Assembly: GCF_001431645.1 (NCBI RefSeq)
Contig: NZ_LLXU01000056.1
Span: 1-64,000, forward strand
From: Stenotrophomonas panacihumi
GTDB lineage: Bacteria > Pseudomonadota > Gammaproteobacteria > Xanthomonadales > Xanthomonadaceae
DNA: 64,000 nt
Reading direction: 5' to 3'
The notes below the pieces were generated by a model, which did no database searches, was not told the origin of the DNA, and saw only the letters and a list, made by a program, of their open reading frames with translations. Made by a program: the position numbers and the translations under genes. Positions 28,993 to 38,701 of this stretch are shown here, piece after piece; position 1 is the first letter of the stretch, and every line of letters begins with the position of its first letter.

Positions 28993-29454
28993 ATGAAGCG
29001 AGTGCTGACCCTGGCGGTGCTGGCCGCCACCTTCGCCGGCGGGCTGGCCGGATGCGCCACCGGCCGCATCAGCGACGACGAGCGCCTGGCGCTGTACCGC
29101 GCGCATGCCGGCGCGCCGGTGCGGGATTTCCAGTATTTCAACAGCCTCAACGGCTGGACCAACCTCGGCGACGACGCGCTGGCGGTGTGGACCAAGCCGG
29201 GCACGGCCTACCTGCTGGAGTTCGCCGGGCCGTGCAACGACCTGGACTACGCGCCGGCCATCTCGATCACCAACATGATGGGCCGCGTGTCGGCGAAGTT
29301 CGATGACGTGATCGTGATCGGCGGGGCGAACTCGATTCGCCTGCCGTGCCGGATCCAGACGATCCGGCCGCTGGACGTCAAGGCGCTGAAGGTGTCCGAG
29401 CAGCAGCTGCGCGAGGCCAAGGTGGAGGAGCGCGCGCAGCAGCAGGGCAAGTGA
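28993..29454 (+). CDS. DUF6491-like lipoprotein
   Basis: A 153-residue predicted lipoprotein: hydrophobic N terminus with lipobox GLAGC (Cys 21), then DDERLALYRAHAGAPVRDF and a domain ending in a charged Gln/Lys-rich tail. Two conserved Cys (PCNDLDY and LPCRIQTI) could form a disulfide. This matches small DUF6491 proteins seen in Xanthomonadaceae; function unknown. The ATG at 28993 directly precedes the signal segment. Confidence 0.75.
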   Translation: MKRVLTLAVLAATFAGGLAGCATGRISDDERLALYRAHAGAPVRDFQYFNSLNGWTNLGDDALAVWTKPGTAYLLEFAGPCNDLDYAPAISITNMMGRVSAKFDDVIVIGGANSIRLPCRIQTIRPLDVKALKVSEQQLREAKVEERAQQQGK

Positions 29455-29470
29455 CGGCGATGCCGGCTGC

Positions 29471-29899
29471 TCAGCCGGCGTCTTCCTCTTCCTGCAGGCT
29501 CACGAACGCCACGAACGGCACGCCTTCGTTCGCCCAGGCCACGGCGGCTTCGTCGAGGATGTCCAGCAGGAAGTGGAAGTCTTCCCCGGCGCCGGCGCGC
29601 AGCGCGTCCACCGCTTCCAGCAGCACCGCATAGCCCTGCGCCGGCAGCCACGAGAGGTCGCGCAGGTTGTCCGACAGCGCGTCCCAGTTCATCCCGCTGC
29701 CATGCGGGAAATCCAGCTGCGTGCCCAGCCGCGCCAGCAGCGTGCGCTTGCTCGCGCAGCCGGCCAGGTCCACGCGCAGCACGCGCAGGCCGGCGTCGCG
29801 CGCCAGCGCGGCCATGGTGTCCAGTGCTTCGGGGGCGATGCGGTAGACGCCGGATTGCCCCGGGTCGCCGAGGTCGAGGTCGAAGTGCGCGCCCATCAT
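29471..29899 (-). CDS. Barstar family ribonuclease inhibitor
   Basis: A 142-residue protein whose C-terminal two thirds are a barstar domain: VLRVDLAGCASKRTLLARLG, then FPHGSGMNWDALSDNLRDLSWLPAQGY (about 67-93) and an acidic C terminus. Barstars bind and block barnase-type RNases in the cytosol. The ATG at 29899 overlaps the TGA of the RNase gene (ATGA), so toxin and inhibitor are translationally coupled. An ATG one codon later is also possible. Confidence 0.92.
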   Translation of the reverse strand: MMGAHFDLDLGDPGQSGVYRIAPEALDTMAALARDAGLRVLRVDLAGCASKRTLLARLGTQLDFPHGSGMNWDALSDNLRDLSWLPAQGYAVLLEAVDALRAGAGEDFHFLLDILDEAAVAWANEGVPFVAFVSLQEEEDAG

Positions 29900-30348
29900 T
29901 CGCTCCGGGCCGGGACGCTGAAACTGCGGAACGTCTCGTAGTGGTCGTCGCTGTAGTACCAGATCTCCACCGGTTCGCCGCCGGTGACGATGCGCCGCGT
30001 GCCACGGTGCGACAGCCCGGGCGTATCGACGGTGTACTCGTGGTAATAGCCACGCGGGCGCTGCGGCAGCCGGCCCTCGCGGTTGCCGAACACGCTGCCG
30101 TCCTGGTTGTACGGATACGGGCCGCCATGCTGGATCAAGGCGATGGTCTGGCGCGCTTCGTCCGGCAGGAATGGCGGCAGGCCTTCGATGGCGCGCGCGG
30201 CGTGCGGCGGCGGTACCGGCGCCGGGGCGGCCTGGCCGGTGATCGACGGGGCGAACTGCGGGTGTGGCTGCTGCGCCTGGCGCAGCCACCACAGCCCGCC
30301 GATCAGCACGAGCAGGGCGACGACCAGCAGGGCGGGTTTGCGCATCAT
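29896..30348 (-). CDS. Barnase-like guanyl-specific ribonuclease, membrane-anchored or secreted
   Basis: A 150-residue RNase of the N1/T1/barnase family. An N-terminal hydrophobic segment (about 5-20) with no clear cleavage site suggests secretion or anchoring. The catalytic layout is complete: the segment FGNREGRLP, Glu in YYHEYTVDTPG, Arg in HRGTRRIVTGG and His in YYSDDHYETF. The frame extends to a TTG at 30354; I prefer one of the two adjacent ATGs (30348 or 30345). It overlaps the barstar gene by 4 bases. Confidence 0.9.
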   Translation of the reverse strand: MMRKPALLVVALLVLIGGLWWLRQAQQPHPQFAPSITGQAAPAPVPPPHAARAIEGLPPFLPDEARQTIALIQHGGPYPYNQDGSVFGNREGRLPQRPRGYYHEYTVDTPGLSHRGTRRIVTGGEPVEIWYYSDDHYETFRSFSVPARSE

Positions 30349-30599
30349 CTCCAACGGCTTCCTGCATTCGGGGCGTCAAGAGTATGCGCATGCGGGCGCC
30401 GGGTGGACACCGTCGCCACGCGCGATTCACGCCGGGGTAACCGGGGATTGCGGCATGGTGGCGTCCCTTGCGGCGGCGGTCGCGGGCCGGTGGGACGATC
30501 CCTCCCAGTGCCCGCACTTGGTAAGCGCGCGCCGCATCCTTAACATTGTCAACGCAACGCCCGCGATGCCGCGGACGAATGAGTCAAGGAGATCCACAC

Positions 30600-31211
<612 letters not shown>

Positions 31212-31234
31212 TCGTCGCCACATCGGCATGAGCG

Positions 31235-31264
31235 AAGGCCGGGCTTGCCCGGCCTTTCGTTTTT
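31235..31264. terminator. Intrinsic terminator between sod and the EEP-fold gene
   Basis: AAGGCCGGGC/GCCCGGCCTT forms a 10-bp stem with a TT loop (31235-31256), followed by TTTCGTTTTT. It ends the sod transcript. Confidence 0.88.
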
Positions 31265-32134
31265 CTACGGCGCCGCGACTGGCCGCAGCAGCTGCACGGT
31301 GGCTACCAGGCCGCGCGCACCCGGCCCCTCGGCGCCGGGCAGGCGCAGGGCGGCCAGCCGCAGCACGCGGAAGCTGTCGCGCCGCAGCAGGATGTGGTCG
31401 TGGCGCGCCGCGCCGGCGTCGGCCATGTCCGGCAGCAGGCCTTCCTGTTCGCGCGAGGCCGGCGGGCGTGCCTCCTGGTACTGCGCCTGCAGCGCCGCCA
31501 GTTCGGCGGCGTTTTCCCCGCAGGCGAAATCGCCGAGCAGCACGGTCGGCAGGCCGTCGTCGGTCACTTCCATCCAGCGCAGCAGGTTGACCACCTGGCG
31601 CGCGCGGATCAGTCCGTCGTCGCTGCGCGCCTCGCCGCCATGCAGCTGGGTGACATAGGCGTTGACCGGCACCCCGCCGATTTCCAGCCGCACCATGCCG
31701 GCGGTGCTGGCCATCTCGAACGGATGCAGCAACGTCACCGCGTCGGCGCTCACCGGGCGCCGGGTCAGCAGCGCGTTGCCCTGGCGCGTGGCGCGGCTGG
31801 GCGGGTCGGCGCTGATGAAGCTGCAGCCGTAGTCGAGCTGCGCGGCCAGCCAGCAGGCCTGGTTCGGCATCTCCGGGCTCTGCTGCACGTCCTGCAGCGC
31901 GACGACGTCGGGCTTGAGCGCGCGCAGCGCTTCCACGATGCCGTCGCGATGATCGAGCCAGCGCCCCTGGTCGGGCGCGAGGCTGAAGGTGGCCACCGTC
32001 AGCACGCCATCGCCCGCGCCGGGCGGCAGCGCCAGCGGCAAACCGGGCGAATGCGCCTGCGCCCAGCCGCCGACCAGCAGGGTCGGCAGCCAGGTCCAGC
32101 GGGCGATGCGGTGCAGGGTGGGCAGCGGGGGCAT
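31265..32134 (-). CDS. Degenerate endonuclease/exonuclease/phosphatase-fold protein
   Basis: A 289-residue secreted protein (signal peptide about 1-27, ending AQA) of the EEP (DNase I-like) fold, clearly paralogous to the N-terminal domain of the next gene. Every catalytic landmark is altered: the LQEV metal site reads LQDV, the GDFN loop reads GDFA, and the terminal SDH motif reads ARG. The entry Asn is also lost. It is probably a non-catalytic relative. It ends at the sod terminator and lies 17 bases after the fusion gene, so both are co-transcribed. Confidence 0.85.
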   Translation of the reverse strand: MPPLPTLHRIARWTWLPTLLVGGWAQAHSPGLPLALPPGAGDGVLTVATFSLAPDQGRWLDHRDGIVEALRALKPDVVALQDVQQSPEMPNQACWLAAQLDYGCSFISADPPSRATRQGNALLTRRPVSADAVTLLHPFEMASTAGMVRLEIGGVPVNAYVTQLHGGEARSDDGLIRARQVVNLLRWMEVTDDGLPTVLLGDFACGENAAELAALQAQYQEARPPASREQEGLLPDMADAGAARHDHILLRRDSFRVLRLAALRLPGAEGPGARGLVATVQLLRPVAAP

Positions 32135-32151
32135 GCGGCGATGCTAACGGG

Positions 32152-35100
32152 TCACGGTGCAGGCGCCGTGCACGCGCGTGCGTCGGGGCAGTCGATGGCC
32201 ACGATGCCGGCGGGCAATTCGAGCGTGGCCTGCGCGGCGGGCGCGTCGGCCGCCTGCGCCAGGGTCACCTGGTAGGCACCGGCATCGACGTGCCACTGCT
32301 GCGCGCCGACATCGAAGCGCGCCAGCGTGCGCGGTTCCAGTTCCACCTCCAGCCGGCGGCTCTCGCCCGGCTGCAGTTCCACCCGCCGCCAGCCGGCCAG
32401 CCGCAGCCGGTTCGGCGCCTCGCCGGGCAGGCGCACGTACAGCTGCGGCACCGCGGCGCCGGCATGCGCGCCGGTATTGTGGACATCGAAGCTGGCGAAC
32501 ACGCGCGCTCCCTGCCGGGCCAAGGTCAGCTGGCCGAACGCGAAGGTGGTGTACGACAGGCCATGGCCGAACGCGAACCGCGGGCGCAGGCCGCGCGCAT
32601 CGAACCACTTGTAGCCGACTTGCGCGCCTTCGATGTCGTAGTCGATTTCGTCGTCGGGCTTGTTCGCCGGCTTGAAGCCGAGGCCGTTGATGTGCGGGCG
32701 TGGCAGCTGGCTTTCGTCCACCGGCCAGCTCACCGGCAGGTGGCCGGAAGGATTGGCCTGGCCGGAGAGCAGGTCGGCGATGGCCGGGCCGCCGCCGATG
32801 CCGGGGAACCAGGCCTGCAGCAGCGCCGGCACTTTCGACAGCCACGGCAGGCGCACCGGGCCGTTGGTCTCCAGCACGACGATGGTGCGCGGGTTGGCGC
32901 TGGCGACGGCGTCGATCAGCGCGTCCTGGCCCTCGGGCAGGCGCATGTCCGGCAGGTCCACCGACTCGGCCGCCCACTGCGTGGCGAACACCACGGCGAC
33001 CTGCGCGTCGCGCGCCGCACGCGCCGCGACGGCACGGTCGTTGCCGTCCACGTAATCGATGCGCGCGTTCGGGAAGCGCTCGCGCAGGGCCTGCAGCGGC
33101 GAGGAGGGATGGAACATCACCGGGCCCGGCCAGCCGGTCGGCGCCAGGCCCGGCACCGCGTTGGTGCCCAGCGCGGTCCAGCCGACCATCGAGGAGCCGC
33201 CGCCGCCGATCACGCCCTTGTCGGCATGCCCCCCGATCACCGCGATGCGCTGCACGTCGCCGGCAATCGGCAGTACGCCGCCTTCGTTGCGCAGCAGCAC
33301 GCTGCCTTCGGTGGCGACCCGGCGCGCGGCATCGAGGCCGGCCTGCGCGTCGATCGGGCCGCGCTGCGGCGGCTGGTCGAACGCGCCGATGGCGAAGAAC
33401 GCCCGCATGATGCGCTGGACCATGTCGTCCAGCCGCGCCTGCGGCACCACGCCGGCGGACACCGCCATGCGCAGCGGCTGGTCGAAGAACACCGCCTTGT
33501 CGAACACTTCGCCGGCGGACTGCTGGTCCAGCCCGGCCAACGCCGCCTTCGAGCCGCTGTGCACGCCGCCCCAGTCGGACATCACGTAGCCCGGCCAGCG
33601 CCACTGCTGCTTGAGGATGCGGTTGAGCAGCTCGTCATGCTCGCAGCCGTAGGTGCCGTTGATGCGGTTGTAGGAACACATCACCGAACCCGGCTCGCCG
33701 ATGCCCAGCGCGATCTCGAACGCCAGCAGGTCCGATTCGCGCATCGCCTGCTCGCCGATCTTCGCGCTGTGGAAGTTGCGCGCGGTCTCCAGGTCGTTCA
33801 TCGCGTAGTGCTTCATCGTCGAGACGACGTGCGCGGACTGCACGCCGCGGATCGATTCGCCGACGATGCGCCCGGCCAGCAGCGGGTCTTCGCCGGCATA
33901 TTCGAAGTTGCGGCCGTTGCGCGGGTCGCGCTGCAGGTTGACGCTGCCGGCCAGCAGCACGTTGAAGCCCTGCTGCCAGCTTTCGCGGCCCATCGTGCGG
34001 CCGCCCTCGAAGGCGAGTTCGCGGTTCCAGGAAGAAGCCAGCGCGAGGTTGGACGGCATCGCGGTGGCCACATCGCCGGCGCGCATGCCGCCGGGGTTGG
34101 TGACGCCCAGGCCGGCATCGGCCAGCTGCTGGGCCGGGATGCCCAGGCGTTCGATCGCCGGCACGTAGCCGGCCGAGCCCAGCGACAGCGGCGGGCGCTT
34201 GTCGCCGATGCCGAAGTAGCTGCGGATCAGCACGAACTTCTCGTCCTGCGTCATCGCGCGGACCAGCAATGCGGCGCGGCGATCCGGCGCCAGGGCGCGG
34301 TCGCGCCATGGCTGGGCGCTCGCCTGCGGCGGCAACGGGCGCAGCGTGGTCAGCACGCCGTAGTGGTCGGAGGCGCGCACGCCATCGGCATCGGGCTGCT
34401 GGAACAGGCGCTCGCTGCCCAGCACCTGGAAGCGGCCGCGTTGCGCGAACAGGTGGTCGATGCGCATCGGCGGCGCGCTGGCCGGGTCGAGCGTGGTGTC
34501 GCTGGCGCGGTCGCGGCCGGGGTGCACGGCGCGGTAGCCATCCTCGAAATCGGGGTTCAACGCCGCCAGTTCGGGCGCTTCGCTGCTGGCGTTGAAATCA
34601 CCGGCGAGCAGCACCGGCACGCCGGCCGAATCGCGGCCCACCCAGTCGAGCAGGTCGGCCAGCTGCTGCTGGCGCATCGCCGCGCCCGGCGCGGTGTGCT
34701 CCCAGAACAGGTGGGTGACGTAGACGTCCAGCGCTTGCCCGTCGATATCCAGCCGCAGGCGCGCGGCGGTGCGGTGGTCATCGAGCGGGCGCAGGCGCAG
34801 TTCGCCGTCGCCGAGCACGCGGTGCCGGGTGAGCAGCGCGTTGCCGTAGCGCATCGGGCTGCCGGCCGGGTCGGTGCTGACGAAGCGCCATTGGTAGCCG
34901 AGCGCGTCGGCCAGCCATTGCGCCTGGTTCTGCTGGCCTTCGCGCTGGATCACTTCCTGCAGCGCGATCACGTCCGGGCGCAGGCGCTTGAACGTCTCCA
35001 GGATCTGCACGCGGCGACGCGGCCAGTCCTCGCGGTCGTGGTAGAGGTTGAGCGAGACCACGGTGAGCGGCTGCGTGGCCGCGGCCTGGGTGGCGGGCGC

Positions 35101-35175
35101 GGGGGCGTCCGCGGCCGAGGCGATCAGGGGAGAGAGGGCCAGCAGGCATCCAAGGAAATGTGAAAACGTTTTCAT
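32152..35175 (-). CDS. EEP nuclease/phosphatase-fold domain fused to GH3 glycoside hydrolase
   Basis: A 1007-residue secreted protein. After a signal peptide (1-22) comes an intact EEP-fold domain (about 37-280) with LQEV (Glu 74), GDFN (193-195) and SDH (269-271), followed by a full glycoside hydrolase family 3 region (about 295-1000): MKHYAMNDLETAR, the nucleophile Asp in YVMSDWGGVHS (Asp 534), LLRNEGGVLPI and a fibronectin-like tail (FAFGHGLSYTTF). GH3 enzymes cleave beta-glucosides or related glycans. The EEP fusion is unusual. The frame extends to 35217; I start at ATG 35175. Confidence 0.92.
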   Translation of the reverse strand: MKTFSHFLGCLLALSPLIASAADAPAPATQAAATQPLTVVSLNLYHDREDWPRRRVQILETFKRLRPDVIALQEVIQREGQQNQAQWLADALGYQWRFVSTDPAGSPMRYGNALLTRHRVLGDGELRLRPLDDHRTAARLRLDIDGQALDVYVTHLFWEHTAPGAAMRQQQLADLLDWVGRDSAGVPVLLAGDFNASSEAPELAALNPDFEDGYRAVHPGRDRASDTTLDPASAPPMRIDHLFAQRGRFQVLGSERLFQQPDADGVRASDHYGVLTTLRPLPPQASAQPWRDRALAPDRRAALLVRAMTQDEKFVLIRSYFGIGDKRPPLSLGSAGYVPAIERLGIPAQQLADAGLGVTNPGGMRAGDVATAMPSNLALASSWNRELAFEGGRTMGRESWQQGFNVLLAGSVNLQRDPRNGRNFEYAGEDPLLAGRIVGESIRGVQSAHVVSTMKHYAMNDLETARNFHSAKIGEQAMRESDLLAFEIALGIGEPGSVMCSYNRINGTYGCEHDELLNRILKQQWRWPGYVMSDWGGVHSGSKAALAGLDQQSAGEVFDKAVFFDQPLRMAVSAGVVPQARLDDMVQRIMRAFFAIGAFDQPPQRGPIDAQAGLDAARRVATEGSVLLRNEGGVLPIAGDVQRIAVIGGHADKGVIGGGGSSMVGWTALGTNAVPGLAPTGWPGPVMFHPSSPLQALRERFPNARIDYVDGNDRAVAARAARDAQVAVVFATQWAAESVDLPDMRLPEGQDALIDAVASANPRTIVVLETNGPVRLPWLSKVPALLQAWFPGIGGGPAIADLLSGQANPSGHLPVSWPVDESQLPRPHINGLGFKPANKPDDEIDYDIEGAQVGYKWFDARGLRPRFAFGHGLSYTTFAFGQLTLARQGARVFASFDVHNTGAHAGAAVPQLYVRLPGEAPNRLRLAGWRRVELQPGESRRLEVELEPRTLARFDVGAQQWHVDAGAYQVTLAQAADAPAAQATLELPAGIVAIDCPDARACTAPAP
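35161..35174 (-). promoter_or_regulatory. LacI/cre-type palindrome covering the start of the EEP-GH3 gene
   Basis: The perfect 14-base palindrome TGAAAACGTTTTCA fits the LacI/GalR-family consensus TGWAANCGNTNWCA exactly. It spans the first codons of the gene (M-K-T-F-S), so a bound repressor would block transcription or translation start. No LacI-type gene is in this window, so the regulator would be encoded elsewhere. Confidence 0.5.
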
Positions 35176-35224
35176 CGGCAGGCGTGCGATTGCGTTGGGA
35201 AGGGAAGGGCGGATCAAGGGGGAA

Positions 35225-36976
35225 TCAGTGCAGCGTCTGCTCGCTGCGCATCACCGGGTAGAGGCGGTAGCGCTCGTCCCAGCTGGGGTGCCGGCGGTAG
35301 AAGAAATCCAGGCGCGCGCGCGGGTCGGCGGCGAAGGCCGCATCCTCTTGCAGGCGGCGCTCGAACTCGGCCTTCAGCGCGGGGTCGTCGGCCAGCATCT
35401 TCTCGGCGACTTCCTCGGCCACGTAGGCCTCCATGTATTCCTTGCGCTCGAAGGCGTTGTTGAACTCGCCCCATTGCAGCAGCGAATCGGGCGCCTGCGG
35501 TTCGAGCATCGCCATCACCAGCCGCGCCTGCGGCTGGGCGATGGGCACGAACAGCGCACCGGCGCCGATGGCGCGCGAGTCGTCGTGCCACTGGCCTTGC
35601 ACGCTCAGGCGCTGGTGGCCTTCCACCGATTGCGCGGAGAAGTCGGCCGTATCGGCGCGGAAGGTCTGCACGGGGGCCGTGCCCTGGTCGCCGAGCACCG
35701 CGAACGCGATGCCTTGCGCGCGCAGCTTCTCGCCCACCCATGCCGCGTGCGCGGCGGGCACCACGTAGCCCCCGCGCGGCGCGTCCACCACCACGCTCGG
35801 GCGGACGTCGTCGCGCAGCGGCACGTGCCAGACCTGCGGGGTGCGCTCGTCGTAGCGCGTCATCAGCGCGCCGGAGATCGGCGAGGGCGTGCGGGTGTAG
35901 GCGTAGCCGCGGAAGTCCACGATGCGCGCCTTGTCGCTGGCCTTGTAGTCGAGTGCGACCGGCTGGCCGGCGAGATCCGCGTGGTCGGCGGCATCGGCAT
36001 CGGCGCGCCACTGCGCGCCATGGCGCGCGGCCTGCTGCAGCACCGAGACGATGGTGTTGCGCATGATGCGCACGCGCTGCGGATACGGCTTCCACGAATG
36101 CGTTTCGACCAGCATGCCGAAGCGGTTGCGCAGCTGGAAATAGCCGTTGGAGAAACGCGGCGGCGACACGGCGTCCTCGAAGCCGGAGGCCGGGTCGTCG
36201 TCGACCACGAACGAGGGGTAGTACGGCAGCGGCAGCGAACCCTGGCGCTTGAGGTCGGCCAGCACCGCGTCGCGCAGCGCCTTGCCGTCGCCGGCCAGGC
36301 GCGCATCGCCGGCATGCAGCGGTTCGACCTGCACCGAGACATCGTGCTCGAACTGCGCGCCGTCGGTGGCGTGCAGGTCCACGTACAGCAGCGGGTCCCA
36401 CTGCTGCACGAGGCGCAGCATCGCCTGCATTTCCGGCGCGTCGGCCTTGACGTAGTCGCGGTTGAGGTTGAGGTTCTGCGCGGTCACGCGCCAGCCCATC
36501 TCGCGCGGCCCGCGCTGGTTGGGGCGGTTCCAGGCGCCGAAGCGTTCGTGGCCATCGACGTTGAACACCGGCACGAACAGCCACGCGACCTTGTCCAGCG
36601 TGCCCTTGGCGACTTTGCCGTCGAGCAGTTCGCGCAGGGCCAGGAAGCCGGCGTCCTTGCCGTCGATCTCGCCTGCGTGGATGCCGCCCTGGACCAGCAC
36701 CACCGGCAAGTGCCGGGCGGCGATGGCGGCCGGGTCGAGCGCGCCGGTGGTGGAGACGGCCAGCGCCTTCATCGGCCGGCCCTCGGGCGTGGTGCCGAAC
36801 TGCAGGCAGCGCACCGCGGCGGGGTAGCGCGCGGCGAAGGCATCGCACAGGGCGATCACCTCGTCATAGCGGCCGGTGTCCTGGAACCCGCTGCGCTCGG
36901 ACACGGTGGTCAGGGCGGTCGGCGCGGCCATGGCCGGGCAGGCGAGGGCGCACAGCAGCAGGGCGGACAAGCGCAT
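35225..36976 (-). CDS. M14 family zinc carboxypeptidase
   Basis: A 583-residue secreted metallopeptidase. Signal peptide about 1-18. The M14 zinc ligands are H100 and E103 (GGIHAGEIDGKDAG) and H202 (YVDLHATDG); the catalytic Glu is E291 in GMLVETHSWKPYP. Arg in NLNRDY supports substrate binding. The C-terminal half (about 330-583) is a less familiar extension. Exported peptidases of this size are common in Xanthomonadaceae. It is upstream of the EEP-GH3 gene on the same strand with a 49-base gap, possibly one operon. Confidence 0.92.
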   Translation of the reverse strand: MRLSALLLCALACPAMAAPTALTTVSERSGFQDTGRYDEVIALCDAFAARYPAAVRCLQFGTTPEGRPMKALAVSTTGALDPAAIAARHLPVVLVQGGIHAGEIDGKDAGFLALRELLDGKVAKGTLDKVAWLFVPVFNVDGHERFGAWNRPNQRGPREMGWRVTAQNLNLNRDYVKADAPEMQAMLRLVQQWDPLLYVDLHATDGAQFEHDVSVQVEPLHAGDARLAGDGKALRDAVLADLKRQGSLPLPYYPSFVVDDDPASGFEDAVSPPRFSNGYFQLRNRFGMLVETHSWKPYPQRVRIMRNTIVSVLQQAARHGAQWRADADAADHADLAGQPVALDYKASDKARIVDFRGYAYTRTPSPISGALMTRYDERTPQVWHVPLRDDVRPSVVVDAPRGGYVVPAAHAAWVGEKLRAQGIAFAVLGDQGTAPVQTFRADTADFSAQSVEGHQRLSVQGQWHDDSRAIGAGALFVPIAQPQARLVMAMLEPQAPDSLLQWGEFNNAFERKEYMEAYVAEEVAEKMLADDPALKAEFERRLQEDAAFAADPRARLDFFYRRHPSWDERYRLYPVMRSEQTLH

Positions 36977-37123
36977 CCACTAAGGTCCATGGGGGGGATG
37001 AACACGCGAGCCTACGTGACGCGGCGCCAGGGGCCAAGCTGCACTGCGGCGAGGAGGCGCCGGCGCGCGTCCATCGGCCGGCCCGATCGGTTAGGCTTGG
37101 GGTTTGTCCTGCAGAACTTCCCG

Positions 37124-38686
37124 ATGACGACCTCTTCCCCGGCCGCCACCGCGACGGCGCGCATGCCGCGCCAGATTCCCTTCATCATCGGCAACGAAGC
37201 CTGCGAGCGCTTCAGCTTCTACGGGATGCGCAACATCCTGGTGCAGTTCCTGATCACCTCGCTGCTGCTGCAGGAGGTGACCGCGCCCGGCCGCGAGGCC
37301 GAGGCCAAGCACATCATGCACAGCTTCATGATCGGCGTGTATTTCTTCCCGCTGCTCGGCGGCTGGCTGGCCGACCGCTTCTTCGGCAAGTACAACACCA
37401 TCCTGTGGTTCAGCCTGGTCTACTGCGCCGGCCATGCGTGCCTGGCGATGTTCGAGGGCGACCGCAACGGCTTCTTCCTCGGCCTGGGCCTGATCGCCTT
37501 CGGCGCGGGCGGCATCAAGCCGCTGGTGGCCTCCTTCATGGGCGACCAGTTCGACCAGAGCAACAAGCAGCTGGCCAAGGTCGCCTTCGACGCTTTCTAC
37601 TGGATCATCAACTTCGGCTCGCTGTTCGCCTCGCTGCTGATCCCGCTGGCGTTGAAGAACCTTGGCCCGGCGTGGGCGTTCGGCATCCCGGGCCTGCTGA
37701 TGTTCGTGGCCACCTTCGTGTTCTGGCTGGGCCGCCGCCGCTACGTGCATGTGGCGCCGCCGCCGGAAGACCCGCACAGCTTCGCCAAGGTGGTGCGCAC
37801 CGCGCTGTTCGCCCATGCGCCGGGCAAGGGCCGTCCGGGGCTGGTGCTGGCGGCCGTATCGGTGCTGCTGGCGCTGGCCGGCTTCAGCCTGGTCGGTTCG
37901 CTGGGCATCGTGATCTGCCTGTGCCTGGCGCTGGTGTTGTTGCTGGCGGGCATCGGCTGCGGCACGTGGTGGCAGCTGGATCGCGCGCGCGGCGTGCACC
38001 CGGATGCGGCGGTGGACGGCGTGCGGTCGCTGTTGCGCGTGCTGGTGGTCTTCGCGCTGGTGACGCCGTTCTTCTCGCTGTTCGACCAGAAGGCCTCGAC
38101 CTGGGTGCTGCAGGGCCGCGAGATGGTGATGCCGTCGTGGTTCACCGCTTCGCAGATGCAGGCGCTCAACCCGCTGCTGGTGATGCTGCTGATCCCGTTC
38201 AACAACCTGGTGCTGTACCCGCTGCTGCGCAAGTTCGGCTATGAGCCCACCGCGCTGCGCCGCATGACCGCCGGCATCGCCTTCAGCGGACTGGCGTGGA
38301 TCGTGGTGGGGCTGATCCAGGTGGAAATGGACGGCGGCGACCCGATGCACATCGCCTGGCAGATCCTGCCGTACGCGCTGCTGACCCTGGGCGAAGTGCT
38401 GGTGTCGGCCACCGGCATCGAGTTCGCCTACAGCCAGGCGCCGGCTTCGATGAAGGGCGTGGTGATGAGCTTCTGGTACCTCACCACCACCGTCGGCAAC
38501 CTGTGGGTGCTGCTGTCCAACGTGGCGGTGCGCAACGACGCCGTGACCGGGCACATCGCCGGCACCGGCCTGAGCGAGCCGGCCTTCCTGATGTTCTTCT
38601 TCGCCGGCTTCGCGTTCCTGGCCGCGCTGGCCTTCGGCCTGTACGCGCGCCGCTACCGCGTGGTCGACCACTACCGCCTTGCCTGA
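37124..38686 (+). CDS. POT family proton-dependent peptide transporter
   Basis: A 520-residue MFS protein with about 14 membrane segments. POT signatures are clear: the N-terminal NEACERFSFYGMRNILVQFL with the ExxERF motif, GGWLADRFFGKYNTI, and the PTR2-type FDAFYWIINFGSLFASLLIP near 155-175. It imports di- and tripeptides with protons. The open frame runs about 700 codons upstream without a supported start, so I begin at ATG 37124. Divergent from the M14 peptidase gene, which makes a peptide-use pair plausible. Confidence 0.93.
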   Translation: MTTSSPAATATARMPRQIPFIIGNEACERFSFYGMRNILVQFLITSLLLQEVTAPGREAEAKHIMHSFMIGVYFFPLLGGWLADRFFGKYNTILWFSLVYCAGHACLAMFEGDRNGFFLGLGLIAFGAGGIKPLVASFMGDQFDQSNKQLAKVAFDAFYWIINFGSLFASLLIPLALKNLGPAWAFGIPGLLMFVATFVFWLGRRRYVHVAPPPEDPHSFAKVVRTALFAHAPGKGRPGLVLAAVSVLLALAGFSLVGSLGIVICLCLALVLLLAGIGCGTWWQLDRARGVHPDAAVDGVRSLLRVLVVFALVTPFFSLFDQKASTWVLQGREMVMPSWFTASQMQALNPLLVMLLIPFNNLVLYPLLRKFGYEPTALRRMTAGIAFSGLAWIVVGLIQVEMDGGDPMHIAWQILPYALLTLGEVLVSATGIEFAYSQAPASMKGVVMSFWYLTTTVGNLWVLLSNVAVRNDAVTGHIAGTGLSEPAFLMFFFAGFAFLAALAFGLYARRYRVVDHYRLA

Positions 38687-38701
38687 TCCCCGAGCCCGTC
38701 G

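Noticed and set aside
35048..37123. Roughly 690 extra codons upstream of the POT transporter
   Set aside because: The frame runs antisense through the M14 peptidase gene; the transporter's conserved N terminus begins at ATG 37124.
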